A model generated the notes under the pieces. It searched no databases. It saw nothing but the letters and a program-made list of their open reading frames with translations, and was not told the DNA's origin. The translations under genes and the position numbers were made by a program. Of a DNA stretch of 34,536 nucleotides, positions 1 through 7,027 are shown piece after piece. The number at the start of each line of letters is the position of its first letter. Within the stretch, counting starts at the first letter, position 1. This DNA comes from Gammaproteobacteria bacterium (GTDB taxonomy: Bacteria; Pseudomonadota; Gammaproteobacteria; GRL18): positions 1 through 34,536 of the forward strand of contig JAPHSW010000125.1 in NCBI GenBank assembly GCA_026196615.1, written 5' to 3'.

Positions 1-45
1 ACTTTATCAGTTTGGAATGGAACCTAATTTTGAGGTTCAAAATTA

Positions 46-95
46 ATAGGTAAGCCACTGAATAAAAATGATAAAATCCTTAAAGACTTACCTAT
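46..95. repeat. 9-bp inverted repeat, ATAGGTAAG / CTTACCTAT
   Basis: ATAGGTAAG at 46-54 is matched exactly by its reverse complement CTTACCTAT at 87-95, with a 32-base spacer. A shorter AACCT/AGGTT pair sits just before it (21-25 and 33-37), and the right arm could instead pair with ATAGG at 105-109. The segment is AT-rich and lies downstream of the minus-strand SCP2-like gene. It may be the transcript end of a gene outside the window or a structured RNA segment. No known riboswitch core was recognised. Confidence 0.35.
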
Positions 96-110
96 GAAAG
101 TTTAATAGGA

Positions 111-150
111 CCCATAAATTTATCATTCAATAAGCTTATGGGCTCTTTTA
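111..150 (+). terminator. Possible intrinsic terminator
   Basis: CCCATAA (111-117) pairs with TTATGGG (136-142) across an 18-base loop and is followed by CTCTTTTA. The T-run favours termination on the plus strand, for a gene ending left of the window. It also lies about 35 bases past the stop of the minus-strand SCP2-like gene. The loop is long and the stem only 7 bp, so this is a moderate candidate. Confidence 0.4.
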
Positions 151-177
151 TTGATGTAGCCTTTATGAGACAGAGAC

Positions 178-573
178 TTATACTTTTCCCATTGCTTCAA
201 AGCTTTTAACAAATGGGCCAGCCATTCTTGGATCTTTAATCATTGATTTAAAATCACCAGTTTTGAATTTCATTTTACCTGTGGTGACGGCCATACCCAT
301 GCCAGCCATACCAATGCCACTGCTCAACCATTTATCCCAATGTTTTTCATCAGCTCTAATGTCCCAGTTCAAATCCTGATCGTTATAAGTCCCAGCATCT
401 ATGATTTCACCATTAATGACAGAAATAAAGCCACGAGGCTTATCTTCACCTGGCACACCATAACCAATGGCTGAGTTAAATTCCAATTGAGCTAAAGCAT
501 CTTTTAGTCCAGGTTCATCATTCCAAACACTTTGAAATGTTTTCATCCAATCATCACTGAATAAAGTCGCCAT
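178..573 (-). CDS. SCP2-like (sterol carrier) domain protein
   Basis: A 131-residue soluble protein with no signal peptide or membrane segment. Its layout fits a small stand-alone SCP2-type lipid-binding domain: a helical N-terminus, a central strand region around SAIGYG and FISVINGE, and a C-terminal MKFKTGDFKSMIKD segment like the end of an SCP2 fold, where a hydrophobic ligand is normally held. The glycine/methionine-rich stretch near residues 85-97 would line such a pocket. The ATG at 573 is supported by AGGAG at 581-585 (read on the minus strand) with 7-8 bases of spacing. It seems to be transcribed alone. Family assignment is by resemblance only; the ligand and role are unknown. Confidence 0.6.
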   Translation of the reverse strand: MATLFSDDWMKTFQSVWNDEPGLKDALAQLEFNSAIGYGVPGEDKPRGFISVINGEIIDAGTYNDQDLNWDIRADEKHWDKWLSSGIGMAGMGMAVTTGKMKFKTGDFKSMIKDPRMAGPFVKSFEAMGKV

Positions 574-910
574 TAAAATTCTCCTAATATGGTTTTAAAA
601 AAAATGTAAGTAAAATTAAGCAATCTCTAAATTAGTTAAGAATAATGACTTTAAGAAAATAATTTTCATATAAACTCATTTGTCTTAAGGCTAAGTATTC
701 CCCAAAGAGTTTACTTAAATTAAAAAATTAGCTGTGTGAATGTTCACTCCGAGGCGTATTGCAACATAGAAAAAAAGTTTAAGTCATTAGAAAAAACCCT
801 AATTGACTAGAGTAAACCACTTTAATATATGTAAGTAGTCTATGTGTGCAAGACTCGGCTATTGTTTGTGAAGATGGAATTGAAATGAATTTTTTTAGCT
901 GAAGGGGTAT
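574..910. other. 337-base intergenic region, no gene seen
   Basis: It lies between two minus-strand genes and should hold the promoter of the SCP2-like gene plus the end of the sensor-kinase transcript. It is AT-rich. A short imperfect palindrome, GTGAATGTTCAC, is at 735-746. An AAGGGG followed by ATG near 903-915 on the plus strand opens a frame of only six codons, so it was not called. No convincing terminator or RNA gene was found. Confidence 0.5.
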
Positions 911-2716
911 TTATGATTGTGTTACTGGAATGATAAAGCTAAATTGTGCTTTTTCCTGAGTTTTTTTGTCTTTATTCTCAGCCCAAATTTTGCCCCCATG
1001 AGCTTGAATAATATTTTTGCACAATGATAAGCCTAAGCCTGTGCCACCAGAAATTTTATTGCTGCTTTGGGCAAATTTTTCAAAGATAAAATCCAACTGA
1101 TCTTCGGGAATACCAGCCCCTTCATCTTCTATGCTGAATTGAATAGCATTCTTTTCCTGATATATGCATGGAGTAATTGAGATATAAATATGTCCACCAT
1201 GGGGTGAATATTTAATGGCATTGGAAATGAGATTATTAATTGCCTGACCAATATAATGCTTATCAAATTTTGCACTGTGGTTGTAGGCGCCTGTTGAGGT
1301 TGTGATTTCTAATGCTAATTCATCAATTCGGGCTTCTTGTTCAGTAATAAATGAATCAACTAATGAGCCGATATCATTTGATTCAAACTCAAACTCCATT
1401 TTACCCGATTCAAATTTAGCACTATCTAATAAGTCATTGATAAAGTTTAGAAGCTTATTGCCACTGGTAAAAATTTTATTAAAATAATTTTCTAATTTAG
1501 AAGATGATATTGGTCTTTCAGATTGTTTGTCGATTGTTTTTATACCCAATCGAGAAAAACTAAGGATTGCATGAAGTGGTGTTCTTAATTCATGAGAAAC
1601 ATTGGCTAAAAATTCTGACTTAGCCTGATTAGCTCGTTCTGCTTTGTCTTTGTTTTCAATAATTGCATTTTCCATTGCTTTTTGTTGAGTGATATCTTTA
1701 ATTGAACAAGCGATATAAAGTTCATCCTGGCCATCAACAGGACTTAAACCAACTTCTGCAGGGAAAATTTCTCCTGATTTTCTGAGTGCTGAAATATTGA
1801 GTCCATTATTCATTTCTCTACTGGATGGCTTTTTAGAATACATACGTACAAAATGATGGTGTTTATGACGAATGTCTTCAGGAATAAGATTTGAAATATT
1901 CATGGTGGTTAATTCTTTTTGAGAATACATAAACAATTTCGCAGCATTATTATTCGCCATAATGATCTGTCCTTGTTTGTTTAGAATGATCAATGAAATA
2001 GGAGTAGAGTTAATTGTTGAGTGTAAAAAGCTTTCTGCTTTTGATAAAGCATTATTTTTATCCTGAATGGTTTTCTGGCTTTTAAATATAATTATGATGG
2101 CAAAGACACCAATAAGAAACGTGAGGTAAATTGTAAAAAGTTGAAGTTTCTCAGTTTTAGCTTGACCAATATCTTCATGTTCATGATATAACCTGGAGTT
2201 TTCCATAGTGTTGCTTCGTATGTAATGTAAAAAGTTTTGCATTAACACCTGAGTTTCATTTTGTGGCGTAATAATATTTTTAATAGCGAGATCTAAACGT
2301 TTTTCTTGAGTCGCATTCTGAATAAGTATTTTGTCATACTCCATTTGTTCCAGACGTATTTTTCCAGCCTGAAGATTGATTTGTTTGAGATATAATTTTT
2401 CAGCATCATCTAGATTAAGTTCTTCTAGTTCTATGTAGTGCTTTATATAAATTGAGCGCACTGCTGATGCGGTGACTACGAGTTCATCTAATTCAAAATA
2501 ATCGTCAGTGTTTGTGGTGGCCAGATAAATGCGAGTCAGGTTCTGCATTTGATTGAGCATAACAGTGATATGCATCAGTTTCGTAAAGCTTTGATCATAT
2601 TTTTCCCATGAGGTTTGGGATGAAATCGAGTTGTTATGGGTTTCTGAAAGGGTATAAATGAGCAAAGCAATAATAATTGCAAAACACAAAGTTAATATTC
2701 GATAAGAATGACGCAT
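911..2716 (-). CDS. Membrane-bound PAS sensor histidine kinase (orphan)
   Basis: A 601-residue hybrid-free sensor kinase. The N-terminus has a membrane helix (about residues 6-24), then a helical, presumably periplasmic sensor region (about 25-190), and a second membrane helix (about 193-211). A PAS domain follows (about 228-345, ending in the typical KDITQQKA linker). The HisKA segment contains SHELRTPL, with the phosphorylatable His at residue 375. The ATPase domain shows the N box (NNLISNAIKYS), G1 (DEGAGIPE), F box (IFEKFAQ) and G2 (GGTGLGLSL). No receiver domain is present and no response regulator lies nearby, so its partner is elsewhere. ATG at 2716; no strong ribosome site seen. The signal sensed cannot be told from sequence. 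Confidence 0.93.
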   Translation of the reverse strand: MRHSYRILTLCFAIIIALLIYTLSETHNNSISSQTSWEKYDQSFTKLMHITVMLNQMQNLTRIYLATTNTDDYFELDELVVTASAVRSIYIKHYIELEELNLDDAEKLYLKQINLQAGKIRLEQMEYDKILIQNATQEKRLDLAIKNIITPQNETQVLMQNFLHYIRSNTMENSRLYHEHEDIGQAKTEKLQLFTIYLTFLIGVFAIIIIFKSQKTIQDKNNALSKAESFLHSTINSTPISLIILNKQGQIIMANNNAAKLFMYSQKELTTMNISNLIPEDIRHKHHHFVRMYSKKPSSREMNNGLNISALRKSGEIFPAEVGLSPVDGQDELYIACSIKDITQQKAMENAIIENKDKAERANQAKSEFLANVSHELRTPLHAILSFSRLGIKTIDKQSERPISSSKLENYFNKIFTSGNKLLNFINDLLDSAKFESGKMEFEFESNDIGSLVDSFITEQEARIDELALEITTSTGAYNHSAKFDKHYIGQAINNLISNAIKYSPHGGHIYISITPCIYQEKNAIQFSIEDEGAGIPEDQLDFIFEKFAQSSNKISGGTGLGLSLCKNIIQAHGGKIWAENKDKKTQEKAQFSFIIPVTQS

Positions 2717-3014
2717 AAGCTGAGTATTTTTATAGTCCGTTAATACTAGTATATCCAGGTGAACATAGCTTCTATGCCGTGTTATGACTTAATCTATGGA
2801 TATCTAGAGATAATAACTGTTTATTTTCAGTCTAGTCTTTATTAATGGAAAAACAAGTTGGTTCCGTAAAATCTTATTGAATTTTCAAATCTTATCCTAT
2901 GTCAAATACATGAATTCATTTTTCTGTTAATCTGGTTTTTTAATTAATTAGTCATGTGGGTTTTGGAACGTATGTGTTCAATAAAATCTACCCTAAAACT
3001 ATAAGGAAAAGAAT
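2717..3014. other. Divergent intergenic region
   Basis: 298 bases between the minus-strand sensor kinase and the plus-strand CCGVCGG miniprotein, so promoters for both should lie here. The DNA is AT-rich, with no promoter that matches consensus well. I see no additional gene. Confidence 0.4.
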
Positions 3015-3152
3015 ATGAGTTGTTGTGGTGTCTGTGGTGGTCAAAAAACTGAGCAAACAAGTGAGCAGGATAAGAATAAGCAGCAAGAACAAGCTCAAGC
3101 TCAAGCTCAAGCTCAAGAGACTGAGCAAAAGCCGGAACAGGAAAAGAAGTAA
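3015..3152 (+). CDS. 45-residue CCGVCGG cysteine-motif miniprotein
   Basis: This is a very small gene: ATG at 3015, TAA at 3150-3152, preceded by AAGGAAAAG at 3003-3011. The product begins MSCCGVCGGQ, giving three cysteines (3, 4 and 7) with glycines in a compact motif that looks like a metal or redox site. The remaining 35 residues are a highly charged, disordered-looking tail of Gln, Lys and Glu that contains an AQ repeat. There is no signal peptide or membrane segment. I have the impression that miniproteins with a similar start occur in other gammaproteobacteria, but could not check. The function is unknown; metal binding is inference. It is divergent from the sensor kinase and convergent with the exported unknown at 3229-3720. 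Confidence 0.65.
   Translation: MSCCGVCGGQKTEQTSEQDKNKQQEQAQAQAQAQETEQKPEQEKK
3090..3113 (+). repeat. Hexanucleotide microsatellite (CAAGCT)x4
   Basis: Four perfect tandem CAAGCT units lie inside the miniprotein gene and encode the Gln-Ala repeat of its tail. The unit is two codons long, so slippage would change tail length without breaking the frame. Confidence 0.9.
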
Positions 3153-3228
3153 TATCTACTAAAGCTAACCTGATGGCTGATGTTAGTCGGCCAGGTAGCT
3201 TTACTTAATTAATTGTACTTAGTAATAG

Positions 3229-3720
3229 TTATTGTTTTCGACAAGCCGCTTCAATTTTTCGTGTTAATCGGGTATAACCTTTCAATGGTACGGTGACATC
3301 AATAGTATTTGACTCACTGTCAAAAGTTCTCATTGACAACATATTTCCAGCCATTAGTTGGCGGTGCAGGCTGTATTTTCTTTTTTCCATAAATATCAAA
3401 CCGTCAATTCGTATCATGCCATTTTGGTCAACCATGAGATAAGCCGTATCTACGGTCATGTCATCCAGATAAATAACATAAAGTGGCGTATCATCTGCTC
3501 GTATGTTTTCTGGATAAATAAGCAGTTTGAAGCGTTCATTACCTAGTAAGATATAACATTCCTTTTCTTTACTAGTGGGTTCTACTTCTTTGTATGCTGA
3601 AATAAAGGTGTTCTCAAATTTAACTGAATCCAGAAGGGTAATTTTTGCATGTGCATTGAAAACTAAAGTAATGCTTAATAATCCAAACAGAAACTGTACA
3701 ACAGGTTTAAAAAATGTCAC
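3229..3720 (-). CDS. Exported protein of unknown function
   Basis: 163 residues with a clear Sec signal peptide: positively charged start, hydrophobic stretch at about 8-22, and a likely AHA cleavage site before Lys26. The mature part is about 137 residues, mostly predicted strands, with two cysteines (in KECYILL and near the C-terminus in EAACRKQ) that could form a disulfide in the periplasm. The start codon is GTG at 3718-3720, supported by GAGG six bases upstream (TTTTTGAGGTATTTGTG). I do not recognise the family. The gene stands alone; its upstream region faces the start of the CvfB-type gene. Confidence 0.72.
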   Translation of the reverse strand: MTFFKPVVQFLFGLLSITLVFNAHAKITLLDSVKFENTFISAYKEVEPTSKEKECYILLGNERFKLLIYPENIRADDTPLYVIYLDDMTVDTAYLMVDQNGMIRIDGLIFMEKRKYSLHRQLMAGNMLSMRTFDSESNTIDVTVPLKGYTRLTRKIEAACRKQ

Positions 3721-3837
3721 AAATACCTCAAAAATAATATGGTTACCAGCAAGATATAAAATCTATCCTGTTATTTTTATTATAGTGTACAATTGAATCT
3801 TGTTTTACATGAATTTTCAATTAAGTTTTTTTAAGAG

Positions 3838-4680
3838 ATGACAATGATAGAAATCGGCCAAACTTATGAGCTTGAAGTGGTAAAAATTCTGGATTTTGGG
3901 GCTTATCTGGATGCTCAGGAGCTTGGGGAGGTTTTATTACCCTATAAGTTTATGTCTGATGAGCTTTCAGTTGGTGATTCTATCTGTGTTTTTCTCTATC
4001 TTGATTCAGAAGATCGGCCTGTGGCAACGACTCAAACCCCTAAAGCATCAGTTGGTGAATTTGCTTATTTAAGGGTATTGGATGTTAGTCGTGTGGGTGC
4101 TTTTCTTGATTGGGGGCTGGATAAAGATTTATTAGTCCCTTTTGCTGAACAACATACTCCTTTGGTGGAAGGGCACTCCTATCTTGTTTATCTCTACAGA
4201 GACAAAAATGATGGGCGGATTGCAGCATCTTCTAAAATTGATAAGTTCATTGATGAAGATAAACCGCATCATTTTAAACCAAAACAAGCTGTTGATTTAA
4301 TTATTGCCCATAGAACAGAGTTAGGCTATAAAGCTATTATTAATCATTGCTCATGGGGATTGTTGTATAACGGTGATGTATTTACACGGTTAAACTTTGG
4401 TCAAAAACAGAAAGGTTTTATTAAAACAATTCGACCTGATGGCAAGATAGATCTTACTCTACAAGGTGGGCAGGAAACACGAGATAAAAACGCGGATATT
4501 ATTTTAAGGTATTTAAATGCTAAGGATGGTTTTGCTCCTGTACACGATAAATCCGAACCCAAACTTATTTCTGAATTATTTGGCATGAGTAAGGGGGCAT
4601 TTAAGAAAACCATTGGACGTTTGTATAAGCAAAAAATAATTCGTATTGAGAAGGATGGAATTTATTTAAATACGAACTAA
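3838..4680 (+). CDS. CvfB-type S1-domain RNA-binding protein
   Basis: A 280-residue soluble protein, the usual length for the CvfB/YitL family. Successive S1-like OB-fold modules begin at about residues 4 (GQTYELEVVKILDFGAYLD), 67 (VGEFAYLRVLDVSRVGAFLD) and 140 (the third, more diverged). A C-terminal winged-helix segment (about 232-278, around ELFGMSKGAFKKTIGRLYKQ) completes the family layout. Family members bind RNA; in staphylococci CvfB affects virulence gene expression, but the role in gammaproteobacteria is not settled. ATG at 3838 has AAGAG directly before it; a second ATG two codons in (3844) has better spacing from that AAGAG and could be the true start. The stop overlaps the converging glutaredoxin gene by 4 bases. 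Confidence 0.9.
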   Translation: MTMIEIGQTYELEVVKILDFGAYLDAQELGEVLLPYKFMSDELSVGDSICVFLYLDSEDRPVATTQTPKASVGEFAYLRVLDVSRVGAFLDWGLDKDLLVPFAEQHTPLVEGHSYLVYLYRDKNDGRIAASSKIDKFIDEDKPHHFKPKQAVDLIIAHRTELGYKAIINHCSWGLLYNGDVFTRLNFGQKQKGFIKTIRPDGKIDLTLQGGQETRDKNADIILRYLNAKDGFAPVHDKSEPKLISELFGMSKGAFKKTIGRLYKQKIIRIEKDGIYLNTN

Positions 4681-5153
4681 CCTCGATACATTTTATCAAA
4701 TGCCTGGGCATCAAATCCATCCATTCTCTTTTTACCTACTAAAATAATGGGAACTCCACGACCTTGTAAGCGTTTATAATCCTTTCGTCCCTTAGATGTT
4801 TTTTCAATATCATATTCTTTATATGCAATACCTTGTCTATTAAAATATTTTTTTGCCTGTTTACAAACGCCACACCAGGTTGCACTGTACATGATCACTT
4901 TTTTGTTACTGTTCTTGTTTGAAACATTTTTTTTGCCATAGGATTCTGGAATGAGAGAATAATCAGAGACATGCGGGTTTTTAACACTATTAACTTTGAC
5001 TTCAACCTGCTCTGTTTCATGACCTTTTTGAGGTTTTTGGTCTGAAAACTGAATGTCGCCATTTTGATCAACCCACTTATAAATTTTGGAATAGGAAAGT
5101 TGAGAAAGGGTTAATAGGCATAAGATGATGAATAGAATTGTGTTTGTCTTCAT
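4677..5153 (-). CDS. Exported DUF4124-glutaredoxin protein
   Basis: 158 residues with three parts. First a signal peptide (about 1-22, hydrophobic core ILFIILCLLTLS). Next a short DUF4124-type segment, IYKWVDQNGDIQFSDQKP (about 24-41). After a low-complexity linker comes a glutaredoxin domain (about 84-158) with active-site CGVC at 94-97, a cis-proline motif GVPII (Pro135) and a DGFD segment near the C-terminus. It probably acts as a periplasmic or envelope-tethered thiol oxidoreductase. DUF4124 followed by a glutaredoxin is a recurrent arrangement in proteobacteria. ATG at 5153 is preceded by GGGAC. It converges on, and overlaps by 4 bases, the CvfB-type gene, with no terminator visible between them. 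Confidence 0.88.
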   Translation of the reverse strand: MKTNTILFIILCLLTLSQLSYSKIYKWVDQNGDIQFSDQKPQKGHETEQVEVKVNSVKNPHVSDYSLIPESYGKKNVSNKNSNKKVIMYSATWCGVCKQAKKYFNRQGIAYKEYDIEKTSKGRKDYKRLQGRGVPIILVGKKRMDGFDAQAFDKMYRG

Positions 5154-5221
5154 TTTGTCCCTAAAATTCAGTTGAGGTTGATGGATAAAATACTCTAAAA
5201 CAGTATCATAACATAGTGTCT

Positions 5222-5722
5222 TTATTGCTGCTTTATCTGTGTGATTGATGCTAAAGTTCTGGCGAGTTGATGAGCTTGTTTTCTTGAGTCTTGTCGCGTT
5301 CTTGAGCTGGTTATATCAATCCGATGGCCTTTTTTATTATATAAATAGGTCACAAACCGACTTCCTGGAGCCATTAATAATCCAATACAACGGCACCGTG
5401 TACCAATATGAGTAAAATCTTTAATGTCCAATTTTTTTTCAAGAGAAGGGAATAGAAAACCATTATGAATTTCTAATACTTGTTTATTCAGATCAATGAT
5501 GACAACATGACGCCAAAGTGCAATTAGTATAAAAGCTAAAATGAAACTAGTAGCAAAAAGTATGTGACTCAGGTTAGTGCTGCTCCAATAGTTGATGAGA
5601 TAAAATAAGACTAGAACAAAGGCTGAAATGGCAACATACAAAAGCATAAGCCTCATTTTTAGTGGGGCTTCTAAGAAATAACAGACTCGTGATTCATCAA
5701 ATAAATCCGTTGGAAATGCCAT
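5222..5722 (-). CDS. Small two-helix membrane protein, unknown
   Basis: 166 residues. Two adjacent membrane helices (about 24-43 and 53-70) follow a short cytosolic N-terminus. After them a roughly 95-residue domain (VVIIDLNKQVLEIHNGF onward) is rich in strands and basic residues, with a pattern like the small PH-like or DUF304-type cytosolic domains seen after helical hairpins. A CRC motif lies near residue 110. It sits between the glutaredoxin and YheT-type genes on the same strand, with 66-69-base gaps, so a loose operon is possible. The function is not recognised. Confidence 0.65.
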   Translation of the reverse strand: MAFPTDLFDESRVCYFLEAPLKMRLMLLYVAISAFVLVLFYLINYWSSTNLSHILFATSFILAFILIALWRHVVIIDLNKQVLEIHNGFLFPSLEKKLDIKDFTHIGTRCRCIGLLMAPGSRFVTYLYNKKGHRIDITSSRTRQDSRKQAHQLARTLASITQIKQQ

Positions 5723-5788
5723 AAGAATACTCTATTTAACTAAAACTAAGAATAATCACTACTGACTTTAAGTTTAGGATGAATATGC

Positions 5789-6823
5789 TCAAGATCCAGA
5801 AAATGAATTGTTTTCTATACTCATTATTTTGAAAAAATCAATGACATGGTTTTCTAACCAATAATGTGGTTTTAAAATATGATGACTGATGAAGCCCAAA
5901 TGACCGCCAGAATTATGAATTTCAAGCTGAATATTAGCTGGAATTGTTTCTTGGTCAGGCAAAATTTCAGATGACATAAAAGGGTCATCCAAAGCCTGAA
6001 TGATGAGTGTCTTTGTTGTGATTGCTGGTAAATATTGTTTGGAGCTGCATTGCTGATAATAATCTTCTGCAGATTTGAATCCATGAATAGGTCCTGTATA
6101 GACATCATCAAAATCCCAGAAACTTTTTAAATTGTTCACTTCTGTCGCTTCTATGCCAATCATTGACTTCATATCAAAGACGTCATATTTTTTTATCAAA
6201 CTGCATTTTAATTCTTTGAGTAAAACATATTGGTAAAATTTTGAGAATCCCTGATTCATCTGTGTGGCACAGACATCTAATTGTAGTGGTGCAGAGATAG
6301 ATACTGCTGCACATAATGGCGATGAGTTTCCCCATTCCCCCAAAAGCTTTAACAACACATTTCCACCCAGTGAAAATCCGATAGAAAAAATTTGTCGGTT
6401 AGGGTAACGTTGCTGGAGTCTTTCTATCCAGGCTTTTGCATCAGCGGTATCACCACTATGATATGAGCGTGGTAAACGGTTCATTTCATCTGAACAACCT
6501 CTAAAATGCATTAAAACACTACTGAAGCCAGCCTTATTGAGTGTGTGCATCATTCCTTGAATATAGGAAGATTTAAATGATCCCGTTAAACCATGAAACA
6601 AAACAACAATGGGAGGATGACTATTCTTTTTTGTTGTACAGGCTGCATGATGCCAATAACAATCAACAAAATCACCATCTGTTAATTCAAAACGTTCAAT
6701 CTCTATTTCAGGTTTGGCTAGCTTTCTAAAAAGAGAAGGAAAAATGGTTTGAAAATGTTTGTATTTTAAGCTGAGTGCGGGTTCAAAAGGCTCATAATAA
6801 TATTCATTTTTACGTTTTTTCAA
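5789..6823 (-). CDS. YheT-type alpha/beta hydrolase
   Basis: 344 residues matching the YheT/ABHD1-3 family: the N-terminal HFQTIFPSLFR signature (23-33), an oxyanion region VLFHGLTGS (74-82), the nucleophile elbow GFSLGG with Ser151, an acid in ALDDPF (Asp279/280) and the catalytic histidine in GGHLGF (His308). Family members are esterase-like hydrolases; the natural substrate in bacteria is not established. The start is TTG at 6821-6823. There is a stop codon two codons upstream and no in-frame ATG for a long way downstream, so TTG is the only start that keeps the conserved N-terminus. A GAG lies about 10 bases upstream. It is divergent from the antiporter gene. Confidence 0.88.
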   Translation of the reverse strand: MKKRKNEYYYEPFEPALSLKYKHFQTIFPSLFRKLAKPEIEIERFELTDGDFVDCYWHHAACTTKKNSHPPIVVLFHGLTGSFKSSYIQGMMHTLNKAGFSSVLMHFRGCSDEMNRLPRSYHSGDTADAKAWIERLQQRYPNRQIFSIGFSLGGNVLLKLLGEWGNSSPLCAAVSISAPLQLDVCATQMNQGFSKFYQYVLLKELKCSLIKKYDVFDMKSMIGIEATEVNNLKSFWDFDDVYTGPIHGFKSAEDYYQQCSSKQYLPAITTKTLIIQALDDPFMSSEILPDQETIPANIQLEIHNSGGHLGFISHHILKPHYWLENHVIDFFKIMSIENNSFSGS

Positions 6824-7027
6824 AGGCTTAGCTCAGAGTGCTTTGGAGAAATTAGTCTATACTAAAAGTGTAAGGACTCAAATTGAAAGATCTAGTTTTT
6901 TATGATTTGTACGAAACATTCTTATTATCGTACTGATGTTTAATATAACATTCCAGAGTAATTTTTACCTTGGCAATATTACTATGAGCATTTATTATTT
7001 TGATCACTTAAAGCGGAGATAAATCGA

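Noticed and set aside
903-932. Strong ribosome site and ATG on the plus strand near 903-915
   Set aside because: The frame closes after six codons and overlaps the end of the sensor kinase gene.
3090-3113. Short tandem repeat as a CRISPR or mobile-element end
   Set aside because: Units are 6 bases with no spacers and lie in a coding frame.
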